Source: CAZWAP01 sp964632005 (GTDB lineage: Bacteria > Planctomycetota > Phycisphaerae > Sedimentisphaerales > Anaerobacaceae). From it: a stretch of 8,416 nt of DNA. Below, piece after piece: positions 1 to 6,729 of the stretch. The translations under genes were made by a program, and so were the position numbers. The stretch is from the NCBI GenBank assembly GCA_964632005.1, contig CAZWAP010000073.1:1-8416 (forward strand). The letters run 5' to 3'. The notes below the pieces were generated by a model that was not told the DNA's origin, searched no databases, and saw nothing but the letters and a program-made list of their open reading frames with translations. Each line of letters begins with the position of its first letter. The first letter of the stretch is position 1.

Positions 1-427
1 CCTTCTTGCCGAGGTCCGGATTCGCCTGTGCTATTCCCATGACGTTCCGCACGGAATAGTCCGCATCGGGTCCCATCACGAAGTCGGGGCCAGCCAGGAA
101 GAAAAAGTGGAGTATCTTGTCTGAGCAGCAAGCGATGCTCTGGCAGAGGTCCCTGAGCTTTATACCTGTAGGAGGCGGTGTCACACCGAATACCACATCG
201 TTGGCCTTTGCCGAAGCCAGGTGATGGTGCCACGGGCAGACGCCGCAGATACTCGTGACGATGCGGGGCAGTTCCTCGACGGGCCTGCCGATACAGAACT
301 TCTCGAACCCCCGAAGCTCAACCACGTTGACGAACGTATCGGCTACGTTGCCGCTGTCATCAAGGTTGATCGTGACCTTGGCGTGACCCTCTATTCTCGT
401 TACCGGAGCAATTGTTATCGTCTTCAT
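1..427 (-). CDS. mvhA: [NiFe]-hydrogenase large subunit, MvhA type, N-terminal part (cut by left edge)
   Basis: The frame is open from ATG at 427 to the left edge and gives the first 142 residues. It begins MKTITIAPVTRIEGHAKVTI, which carries the large-subunit RxEGH signature at residues 11-15. The L1 motif follows as SICGVCPWHHHLAS (residues 59-72). Cys61 and Cys64 are the N-terminal pair of NiFe ligands, and a histidine sits at the expected position 67. The Arg that normally stands two residues before the first Cys is Ser59. After this comes KLRDLCQSI...LHFFFLAGPDF, typical of group 3c large subunits. This subunit carries the NiFe(CN)2CO site where H2 is activated in the cytoplasm. The C-terminal L2 motif and the processing site lie outside the window. 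It follows mvhG by 20 bases. Confidence 0.93.
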   Translation of the reverse strand, partial: MKTITIAPVTRIEGHAKVTINLDDSGNVADTFVNVVELRGFEKFCIGRPVEELPRIVTSICGVCPWHHHLASAKANDVVFGVTPPPTGIKLRDLCQSIACCSDKILHFFFLAGPDFVMGPDADYSVRNVMGIAQANPDLGKK

Positions 428-435
428 ACGCGTGT

Positions 436-444
436 ACCTCCTTA
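436..444 (-). promoter_or_regulatory. Strong ribosome binding site of mvhA
   Basis: The minus strand reads TAAGGAGGT, eight bases before the ATG at 427, in the 20-base gap after mvhG. It fixes the mvhA start. Confidence 0.75.
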
Positions 445-447
445 CTA

Positions 448-1389
448 TCACCGGCGCGCGGGCAAAGGCCGGAGCCGATTTTGCCCGCCAATATATCTGT
501 TCAACAGCGCACGCCTGTCAGGAACCTGTTTGGCGTCGAGACCAATGGACGATATGGCGCTCATCATATCAACCAGAGGATTGGCTCCCTTGCGAATCGG
601 CCCGAAGCAGCCGCGGCAGGGCATATAGCCCTTGATGCAACGCGGAACCGTCACGTCGCCTTCCTTGTGTCCGCAACCAGCCAGGGTCACCGGGCCAAGG
701 CACAGATAGCCCTGCTCCATAAAGCACCTCGTCTGATCCCAGGGCTTGCTCTGGTCGAACTCCACCGAACTCAACATCCGCTTGATCTCGCCTCCCGAAG
801 CCTTCTTCTCCCGTTTCATCGGGCACTCGTCGCAAACACTGCGCTCAGGGATCTCGAAAGACTCGCCCTTGAGCAGTGCCATCAGGGCTTTGACGACCAG
901 GTCCGGGTTCGTCGGGCAGCCAGGAATCCGGACGTCCACGTCCACAACCTCGTCGAGCGCAAAGACTCTTTCGAGCAGGGGCGGCAGATTTTCCTGCGGG
1001 GTATCAGCGGAGTCCGTGGTCTTCGAGTCCCGGTAGACCTTTTCGTAAAGGTCTTCCAGCGTGTACATATTCGCCAGGGCCGGTATTCCGCCGAAGCACG
1101 CGCACGAACCCAGCGCGATAAGTGTCTTGCACTTCTTCCGCATCTCCTCGGCGACATGCTTTTCTTTCTCGTTCCGCACCCCGCCTGAGATTATCCCAAC
1201 GTCCGCCTCGGGTATCTCCAGCTCCTGCTTTTCCCCGGTTTGACCAAAATACTTGTGATCCATCAACACGGGCATGTGGACAAACTCGAGCTCGCCTAAT
1301 AGGTCCAGCAACGGCTCACCTATGTCCAGTATCGTGACCTCACATCCGCCACAGATGTTCAGCCATTCTTCTGCTACTTTAACCGCCAC
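448..1389 (-). CDS. mvhG: [NiFe]-hydrogenase small subunit, MvhG type (group 3c)
   Basis: The product has 313 residues, near the usual size of MvhG. It carries the iron-sulfur chain that takes electrons from the NiFe site in MvhA to MvhD. Proximal-cluster ligands are visible as NICGGCEVTILD (Cys13, Cys16), LGSCACFGG (Cys96) and IPGCPTNPD (Cys158). Further cysteines serve the additional clusters of this family: VCDECP (186, 189), EQGYLCLGP (230), LAGCGH (239), VPRC (251) and MPCRGCFGP (258, 261). No twin-arginine signal is present, so it is cytoplasmic. GTG at 1389 is chosen from the strong AAAGGAGGT site; a GTG at 1425 would add 12 residues and place that site inside the gene. MvhA follows after 20 bases with its own strong ribosome site. 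Group 3c assignment comes from family resemblance and the HdrA/MvhD neighbours. Confidence 0.94.
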   Translation of the reverse strand: MAVKVAEEWLNICGGCEVTILDIGEPLLDLLGELEFVHMPVLMDHKYFGQTGEKQELEIPEADVGIISGGVRNEKEKHVAEEMRKKCKTLIALGSCACFGGIPALANMYTLEDLYEKVYRDSKTTDSADTPQENLPPLLERVFALDEVVDVDVRIPGCPTNPDLVVKALMALLKGESFEIPERSVCDECPMKREKKASGGEIKRMLSSVEFDQSKPWDQTRCFMEQGYLCLGPVTLAGCGHKEGDVTVPRCIKGYMPCRGCFGPIRKGANPLVDMMSAISSIGLDAKQVPDRRALLNRYIGGQNRLRPLPARR

Positions 1390-1395
1390 AACATT

Positions 1396-1404
1396 ACCTC
1401 CTTT
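1396..1404 (-). promoter_or_regulatory. Strong ribosome binding site that decides the GTG start of mvhG
   Basis: The minus strand reads AAAGGAGGT, then AATGTT, then GTG at 1389. This near-perfect Shine-Dalgarno sequence lies inside the longer possible reading frame that begins at 1425, so the longer start is unlikely. Confidence 0.8.
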
Positions 1405-1466
1405 CTCGCAAATCCAGAGGTTCACGAAAAAAACGTCATTGCTATTTCATTCGACCGCCGCGTTGA

Positions 1467-1487
1467 CCTTGCTGCCGGCCAGCAAGG
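1467..1487 (-). other. Perfect hairpin in the gap before mvhG
   Basis: CCTTGCTG and CAGCAAGG form an eight-base-pair stem around a five-base loop, between the small unknown gene and mvhG. No run of T follows on either strand, so it does not look like a factor-independent terminator. It could be a processing or stability element in the mRNA, about 80 bases upstream of the mvhG start. Confidence 0.5.
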
Positions 1488-1540
1488 ACTTCACAGCGGC
1501 GCTCATCCTTCAACAAGATGCATCAACCCGCGCCCCCCAG

Positions 1541-1554
1541 GTTGCCGAAGCAAC
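1541..1554 (-). other. Small hairpin with a UUCG tetraloop on the transcribed strand
   Basis: The minus strand reads GTTGC-TTCG-GCAAC, a five-base-pair stem closed as C(UUCG)G, one of the most stable RNA tetraloops. It lies 44 bases after the stop of the small unknown gene and is not followed by a T run. With the hairpin at 1467-1487 it makes the mRNA leader of mvhG structured. Confidence 0.45.
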
Positions 1555-1597
1555 GTTTTGCCCCGCCCGGATTGCTCATATTCCACGGCTCTGCCCC

Positions 1598-1792
1598 CTA
1601 CTGCTCCAGCACTATCTCGGTAACGACACGCCGAGTGTACAGAAGTACCTTGTCGTCTTCGCGGCACAACTCAACCTCGAAGCCCTTCTCAGCGTACGCC
1701 TGGCGAACCTCGTTGGCCTTCTCTTCGCTCTCGTACTCCTCTCCATCCCACATGAATTTCTTGCCGCCGAAAAAACGCGCCTGTTCTGCCAT
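1598..1792 (-). CDS. Small acidic protein of unknown function in the hydrogenase operon
   Basis: The product has 64 residues and I do not recognise the family. The sequence is rich in Glu and Lys and looks soluble. The likely order is a short beta hairpin (about residues 6-20, with aromatic residues Phe7, Phe8, Phe13 and Trp15), an amphipathic helix (about 22-37) and two strands (about 38-60). There is one cysteine (Cys43), no signal peptide and no membrane segment. The ATG at 1792 has GAGG very close upstream (two bases away), a short but usable spacing. It lies between mvhD and mvhG on the same strand, 91 bases after mvhD and 208 bases before mvhG. A role as a small accessory or assembly protein for the hydrogenase is possible but unsupported. 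The protein-like composition, against an overlapping 77-residue frame rich in Arg and Ser, makes this the likely real gene. Confidence 0.65.
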   Translation of the reverse strand: MAEQARFFGGKKFMWDGEEYESEEKANEVRQAYAEKGFEVELCREDDKVLLYTRRVVTEIVLEQ

Positions 1793-1883
1793 TTCCTCAA
1801 GTCCCCAAAAACCCCCACAAAAAACTCACGCCAATAATCTCGCAATCAATGCCAGCATCGTTATTGATGACCGGCCATACCAA

Positions 1884-2300
1884 TCACGCTTTGTACGGGC
1901 TCGGACCCAGCGCCCGGACGGCTTCCGTCATTTCACGCATAACCTCCGCGAATTTCGGACCTTCGGATGCCGAGACCCATTCCAGCCTGAACCGCTCCGG
2001 CTCCAGACCGAAATCTTCCAGCATAAGCTCTATCGCTTCTTTGCGGCTCTCGGCCTTCAGATTGCCCTCAAGGTAATGGCAATCACCCGGATGGCAGCCG
2101 CAGATAATCACGCCGTCGGCGCCCTTGGTAAGAGCATCGATGACCAGGTTCGGATGCACCATACCCGAACACATCACCCGAACGATGCGCATATTCGGCG
2201 GATACTGAAGCCGGGATACACCAGCCAGATCCGCCCCCGCATAGGAACACCAGTTACAACAAAAGGCAATGATGGTCGGTTCAAAATCTCCGTCTGACAT
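1884..2300 (-). CDS. mvhD: MvhD/FlpD-type [2Fe-2S] electron-transfer subunit
   Basis: The product has 138 residues, the usual size for stand-alone MvhD. This family carries a [2Fe-2S] cluster and passes electrons from the MvhA/MvhG hydrogenase to the flavin protein HdrA. The conserved cysteine pattern is present: CCNWCSYAGAD (Cys14, 15, 18), VMCSGMV (Cys44) and ICGCHPGDCHY (Cys67, 69, 74). The ATG at 2300 has AGAGGAG about ten bases upstream, directly after the TAG of the HdrA-like gene, giving a 15-base gap. Its position between the HdrA-like protein and the hydrogenase subunits is exactly what the role as an electron bridge predicts. No F420-related or formate dehydrogenase gene is visible, so MvhD rather than FlpD or a free-standing paralogue is the best reading. 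Confidence 0.94.
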   Translation of the reverse strand: MSDGDFEPTIIAFCCNWCSYAGADLAGVSRLQYPPNMRIVRVMCSGMVHPNLVIDALTKGADGVIICGCHPGDCHYLEGNLKAESRKEAIELMLEDFGLEPERFRLEWVSASEGPKFAEVMREMTEAVRALGPSPYKA

Positions 2301-2315
2301 ATCAAGCCAACTCCT

Positions 2316-5300
2316 CTAAGAAGCCGTCTCAAGAGCAGCTTCAACCATAGCGCTAAGCTGCTCCAACTTGAAGCCGCGAACGTATATTCCCTTCTTCGGA
2401 CAAGTGGCCATACAAACCCCACAGCCCTTGCACAACGCCGCGTCTCGGTCAACCGTCTTTTTGATACTCCCTTTGTGCATATATTCGATCAAGGTCAGAG
2501 CGCCGTACGGACAGGGATCGATACAGTACGCACATCCGTCGCAGTTCGCATCGACCACCTCCGATATCGTGGCGTCCAGCTCGATCTCCTCCTTGGATAG
2601 GATAGTAGCCGCACGTGCCGCCGCGGCCTCGGCCTGGGCAATGCTCTCCTCGACCGATTTCGGACAGTGCGCCAGCCCACACATAAAAACGCCCTCGGTG
2701 GCAAAATCCACAGGACGCAGCTTCATATGCGCCTCAAGGAAAAACTTGTCCTGGTTGAGCGGAACCTTGAACAACTTGCCCAGCTCATCGACATCCTCGT
2801 TGGGGACGACCGCCGCCGCAAGCACAAGCAGCTGGCAATCCATCCGAACCGGCAGCCCCAGAATCGGATCGACACACGAGACTCTGATCGCCTCGCCGTC
2901 AGCCGACACCTCCGGCTTGAGATCCTCCTCATAGCGAATGAAACGAACGCCAAGTTCCCTGGCCCGCCTGTAGTGCTCCTCAAGGAAACCGTACGTCCGG
3001 ATGTCGCGATAGAGCACATATACCTCCGTATCGCTGTCCATCTCCTTCAGGGCGATGGCGTTCTTAACCGCCTGGGAGCAGCATACCCGGCTGCAATATG
3101 GCCGAACCTTCTCTCTGGACCCGACGCACTGGATCATCACGACGGACTTGAGGTCTTTCAGCTCCGCCTTGCCCTGTGCTATCCACTCGTCCAGGCAACG
3201 CTGCGTTATAACCCTCTCGTCTTTGCCGTAAAGGTATTCGGTCGGTTCGTACTCGCGGGCCCCGGCTGCAATAATCACGATCCCGTGCCCCACCGTAGTC
3301 TCGCCGCTGTCCTGTCTTATCGTCGACTCAAAATTGCCCACAGAGCCCGCCACGGCGGTGACCTCTGCCCCCAGATACACCTCGATATTCTCGTGGGAAC
3401 TCACCCTATCTATAGCCTTGGCCAACTCCTCCTGCGGGTCGCCGCCGCTCAGCAGACTGTGAATATGCCTCAAGTTGCCACCTAACTGCTGCTCTTTTTC
3501 CACAAGATGCACCTCGAATCCCTGATCGGCGAGGTTCAGGGCGGCCGTCATCCCCGCCAGCCCGCCGCCGATCACCAGCGCAGCATTGTTCACCTTCAGG
3601 CTCCCCTTGTACAGAGGCTCCAGCAGCCTGGCCTTGGCCACGGCCATCCGAACAAGATCCTTGGCTTTGCGCGTCGCCTGCTCAGGCTGGTTCATATGCA
3701 CCCAGGTGCACTGGTCACGGATGTTGGCCATCTCAAACAGATACTCATTGAGCCCCGCCTGCCGGCACGTGTTGCGGAATAGCGGCTCGTGCGTCCGCGG
3801 GCTGCACGAGGCCACAACTACCCGGTTCAGATTGTGTTCATCAATCAACTGGGTGATCCGTTCCTGCGTATCGGTCGAGCAGGTATAAAGATTGTCCTCG
3901 GCGTAAACTACGTTAGGCAGGCCCCTGGCATATTCGACAATGCTCGGTACGTCGGCATAACCCCCTATATTCCTGCCGCAATGGCACACAAACACGCCGA
4001 TCCTCGGTTCCTGCCCCGTGACGTCCTTTTCCGGCGGATACTCCCTGTGGATGATCAGCTTGCCCCGCTCATCCTTCAGCAGCGCCATTGCGCGCCCGGC
4101 TCCAGCGGACGCCTCCATCACCGTCTCCGGAATATCCTTCGGCCCGGCGAATGGCCCGCAAACATAAACGCCCGACCGGGAAGTCTCGACCGGCGCAAAG
4201 CTCCCGGTCGCGGCAAAGCCGTACTCGTTCAACTCGATGCCAAACTTCGCCGCAAGCTCACGTACCTCGGCAGGCGGCCTGATGCCCGTCGAAAGCACCA
4301 CCATGCTGAACTCTTCGGTGGTGAGCTCGCCGTCTTCCTTCTGGTACGTGATCCGCAAATCCTTGCTCGCGGGAACCTCCTTTACCGCGGACGGCCGACA
4401 GCGAATATACCGAACACCGAGCTCTTTGGCACGCTCGTAATACGCGTCAAATCCCTTGCCGAACGCGCGCATATCGATATAAAAGATCGTACAATCGAGC
4501 TCCGGCTCGTGCTCCTTGGCGATGATCGCCTCCTTCGTCGCGTACATACAACAGACCGACGAACAATAGTTGTAGTCCACCTCACGCGACCCGACGCACT
4601 GAATCCACGCGATCTTCTTCGGGTGCTTCTGGTCGGAAGGCCGAAGAATCTCACCCAGGTAAGGTCCGCTGGCCGAGAGAATCCGTTCGAACTGCAAGCT
4701 CGATACCACGTTGGGGTACCTGGAGTAACCAAGCTCCTTCTTGAGGTCCGGATCGAACTGCTCAAACCCGGGCGATAGAACCACAGCACCGACATCAAGC
4801 TCTTCAACCTGGTCCTCCTGATCGTAGTCGATCGCCTGGGCCTGGCAAAAATTCTCGCACGACTTACAGACGCCCCGCAAATAGTGCATGCACGTCTGGC
4901 GGTCTATCACCGCCACCTTCGGTATCGCCTGGGGGAACGGTATGTAGATCGACGAACGCTGAGTCAGGCCCATGTCGTACTCAGACTTGATGGGCCGCGG
5001 CTCTTTGAGCGTCACCTCGGAAAGATCGACGGCGTTCGTCGGGCAGACGACCTTGCACGCACCGCAGGCAATGCAGATGGGCGAGTGCTTGTCGTAGGGG
5101 ACGGCTATCTTCCGCTGCGAACCGCGATTCGCAAAGCTTACCGCCCCAACCCCCATGCGCTCCTCGCAAACCCTTACACATAACCCACAGAGGATGCAAT
5201 CGTCGTTTTGCTTGGGAAAACGCGGCTCGCCGACACCGTACTGCTCGGCCAGGGCCTTGATCGCAGGCGCATCAGGGCAGCGAGCCAACAGCAGCTCCAG

Positions 5301-5564
5301 CATTATCCGGCGAGTTTTCCGCACCCTCTCGGTGTCCGTCTGCACGACCATACCTTCCTGGGCGGGATACGTACAAGATGTCTGGAGCCACGATTTGCCG
5401 GGTTCGCCTATCTCCACCAGGCACACACGGCAGGCGCCGTAAGGCTTCAGCGATTTGTGATGGCAGAGAGTCGGAATCGTGATGCCCAACTTCTCCGCGG
5501 CCTCTAATACGGTTGAACCGGCTTCAACCTCAACCTTCTGATTATCAATCGTCAAAGTAATCAT
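2316..5564 (-). CDS. hdrA: HdrA-like FAD/iron-sulfur electron-transfer protein with NuoG/HydA-type N-terminus and tandem HdrA modules
   Basis: The product has 1082 residues. Order of parts: a NuoG/HydA-like [2Fe-2S] domain (Cys34, 45, 48, 64); two [4Fe-4S] motifs (Cys123/126/129/133 and 164/167/170/174); an HdrA inserted-ferredoxin segment starting YIPFPQA with Cys225, 233, 236, 240; a first HdrA module with IQCVGSR and CSSVCC (321-339); the HdrA N-terminal-type domain from about 521 (VCHCG, ASCSPRTHEP); the FAD-binding fold with GGGLAG at 666-671; a second IQCVGSR/CSRVCC module (811-829); and two C-terminal [4Fe-4S] motifs (1008-1018 and 1045-1055). HdrA is the flavin subunit of heterodisulfide reductase and the bifurcation site in Mvh-Hdr complexes. 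At 1082 residues it is much longer than standard HdrA (roughly 650). It probably takes electrons from MvhD next door; the final acceptors are unknown, since HdrB and HdrC are absent here. The ATG overlaps the upstream stop (ATGA), with only a weak AGAG site. Confidence 0.93.
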   Translation of the reverse strand: MITLTIDNQKVEVEAGSTVLEAAEKLGITIPTLCHHKSLKPYGACRVCLVEIGEPGKSWLQTSCTYPAQEGMVVQTDTERVRKTRRIMLELLLARCPDAPAIKALAEQYGVGEPRFPKQNDDCILCGLCVRVCEERMGVGAVSFANRGSQRKIAVPYDKHSPICIACGACKVVCPTNAVDLSEVTLKEPRPIKSEYDMGLTQRSSIYIPFPQAIPKVAVIDRQTCMHYLRGVCKSCENFCQAQAIDYDQEDQVEELDVGAVVLSPGFEQFDPDLKKELGYSRYPNVVSSLQFERILSASGPYLGEILRPSDQKHPKKIAWIQCVGSREVDYNYCSSVCCMYATKEAIIAKEHEPELDCTIFYIDMRAFGKGFDAYYERAKELGVRYIRCRPSAVKEVPASKDLRITYQKEDGELTTEEFSMVVLSTGIRPPAEVRELAAKFGIELNEYGFAATGSFAPVETSRSGVYVCGPFAGPKDIPETVMEASAGAGRAMALLKDERGKLIIHREYPPEKDVTGQEPRIGVFVCHCGRNIGGYADVPSIVEYARGLPNVVYAEDNLYTCSTDTQERITQLIDEHNLNRVVVASCSPRTHEPLFRNTCRQAGLNEYLFEMANIRDQCTWVHMNQPEQATRKAKDLVRMAVAKARLLEPLYKGSLKVNNAALVIGGGLAGMTAALNLADQGFEVHLVEKEQQLGGNLRHIHSLLSGGDPQEELAKAIDRVSSHENIEVYLGAEVTAVAGSVGNFESTIRQDSGETTVGHGIVIIAAGAREYEPTEYLYGKDERVITQRCLDEWIAQGKAELKDLKSVVMIQCVGSREKVRPYCSRVCCSQAVKNAIALKEMDSDTEVYVLYRDIRTYGFLEEHYRRARELGVRFIRYEEDLKPEVSADGEAIRVSCVDPILGLPVRMDCQLLVLAAAVVPNEDVDELGKLFKVPLNQDKFFLEAHMKLRPVDFATEGVFMCGLAHCPKSVEESIAQAEAAAARAATILSKEEIELDATISEVVDANCDGCAYCIDPCPYGALTLIEYMHKGSIKKTVDRDAALCKGCGVCMATCPKKGIYVRGFKLEQLSAMVEAALETAS

Positions 5565-6727
5565 TTTTCTCTTGTGTCAAAACGGTAAGTTGATTCTCCT
5601 TCTTTGTGTTCGTAGATAAAATCGACCTGCGGGTGACCGGCCACCAGCGTTCTTATCGTCTGGGCGATGTCACCCATAGGCTTGCAATCCGGATGGCTCA
5701 GACGGAAGCTCGCTCGCACCGTGGTCCCTTCGCCGGGCCGTGAGCTTATCTGGATATCCCCGCCCGTGTCCCTGGCCGCCTGCCCAAGCAAGGGCAATCC
5801 CAGTCCCACCTTTCGCGTCGTTCTCGTGGTGAAGAAAGGATCCAGCGCATTCCTGAGCGCCTCCTCATCCATTCCTTTGCCGTCGTCGGTGATTTCGATG
5901 GTCAATAGGTCACTGGCCCGGTCCTCCTCGACCCTTATCTCGACCCTACTGGCCGAGGCGGCGATCGAGTTCTCCACTATATCCAGAATATGCAGCGACA
6001 AATCTTCCATTTTAGCCCCTACAATCCCTCTCCCGTCTTCCCGGTGGAGGGCCTTTCGCAGCTCGGCAAATGACGGCTCTTCAACCATAAGGTACGTCGA
6101 GGCCTTGCCGATGTCTTCCAAATAGTGGGCGTCCGAGCCGTGCACAACGGCAAAGCCGTACTCCCCTTGCCTCGATGACCGACGCGAAAGCTCCACCGCG
6201 TCAAGCGCCAATCCATCCGGAATGAAACCGAGCTGCCCAATAAGACCGAACCGCTCGCGATCGACGTGCGAGGCGATCGCCAGACCGCCACGGCGGTGAA
6301 TCGCCTCCACAACCTGCTCGATACTGAGGGTGCTCGCCCCGATCAGCAACCGCTCATTCGTGCCCACCGGGTTGTCCCACTGATCCACTATCGTCTGAGA
6401 CCCAAAAACTCGCTCGTCATTTCGGCCCGGCAGGTGCGCATAGAGCATCCCCTGGAGGTCCATAAGCTCGGCTTCAGCCCCGAACAGGCCCAGAATGTGT
6501 ACCTCCTCCCGCGAAGTTACTTCCATCCCGCCGATAACCGCAAGCCCTTCTCGCCGGCCGGCCTCCATCGCCGCACCAGCGTTCTCACCAGAGTTATGAT
6601 CACATATTGCAAGCATATCCAAGCCTACCCGGCCGGCCCGCCCGACTATCGCCGCCGCCCCCATCTCAGCAGCTGCACACGGAGAAAGACACGTGTGCAC
6701 ATGCAGGTCGGCCCTTATAATCCTCAT
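5561..6727 (-). CDS. PHP-domain phosphoesterase fused to an RsbW/GHKL-type ATPase domain
   Basis: The product has 388 residues. Residues 1-235 are a PHP metal-dependent phosphoesterase domain with its ligand set intact: HVH (9-11), DH (43-44), Glu69, His77, the SH at 153-154 and GSDAH at 197-201. Residues 240-388 are a GHKL ATPase: N box HILDIVENS (about 246-254), DDGKGMD G1 box (about 281-287), DPFFTTR (296-302) and the KVGLGLP G2 box (306-312). No phosphoacceptor histidine domain is present. In related loci these two domains are, from general knowledge, often separate neighbouring genes; here they are in one frame. The ATG at 6727 has GGGG about eight bases upstream; a GTG at 6733 is an alternative. 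The stop overlaps the ATG of the HdrA-like gene (ATGA). The substrate is unknown; a role in signalling linked to the hydrogenase is inferred. Confidence 0.9.
   Translation of the reverse strand: MRIIRADLHVHTCLSPCAAAEMGAAAIVGRAGRVGLDMLAICDHNSGENAGAAMEAGRREGLAVIGGMEVTSREEVHILGLFGAEAELMDLQGMLYAHLPGRNDERVFGSQTIVDQWDNPVGTNERLLIGASTLSIEQVVEAIHRRGGLAIASHVDRERFGLIGQLGFIPDGLALDAVELSRRSSRQGEYGFAVVHGSDAHYLEDIGKASTYLMVEEPSFAELRKALHREDGRGIVGAKMEDLSLHILDIVENSIAASASRVEIRVEEDRASDLLTIEITDDGKGMDEEALRNALDPFFTTRTTRKVGLGLPLLGQAARDTGGDIQISSRPGEGTTVRASFRLSHPDCKPMGDIAQTIRTLVAGHPQVDFIYEHKEGESTYRFDTREK
6016..6021 (-). promoter_or_regulatory. Possible internal ribosome binding site in the PHP-ATPase gene
   Basis: The minus strand reads TAGGGG, five bases (CTAAA), then an in-frame ATG at 6010. 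That ATG is codon 240 of the fusion, exactly where the ATPase domain begins (MEDLSLHILD). Initiation here would give a separate 149-residue ATPase from 5561-6010. This is a sequence observation only; use of the site is not shown. Confidence 0.4.
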
Positions 6728-6729
6728 AG

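Noticed and set aside
412..1188. A 258-codon open frame on the plus strand
   Set aside because: It is antisense to mvhG, which has its full cysteine pattern. The product has no domain and there is no ribosome site.
1442..1504. A 20-codon minus-strand frame in the gap before mvhG (MSAAVKSLLAGSKVNAAVE)
   Set aside because: It is too short and overlaps the eight-base-pair hairpin. AAGG lies directly against the ATG with no spacer, and there is no independent support.
1541..1560. Plus-strand hairpin followed by GTTTTG, like a weak terminator
   Set aside because: No plus-strand gene ends here, the stem is only five base pairs and the T run is four. It is better read as a UUCG hairpin of the minus-strand mRNA.
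1612..1845. A 77-codon minus-strand frame overlapping the small unknown gene
   Set aside because: It is a different frame of the same region, rich in Arg and Ser. The 64-residue frame has protein-like composition and a GAGG site, so this one is taken as a shadow.
1793..1883. The gap between mvhD and the small gene as a promoter or terminator
   Set aside because: It has short T runs but no stem before them, and no convincing -35/-10 pair. Only a weak six-base inverted repeat (ATCAAT/ATTGAT) is present.
1518..2297. Plus-strand frame of 259 codons spanning the gap and mvhD
   Set aside because: It is antisense to mvhD and the small gene; the composition is Ser/Arg/Pro-rich without any motif.
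3789..4778. A 329-codon open frame on the plus strand
   Set aside because: It lies wholly antisense to the HdrA-like gene, which has unmistakable motifs. The translation is Arg/Leu/His-rich with no recognisable domain, as expected for antisense of a GC-rich gene.
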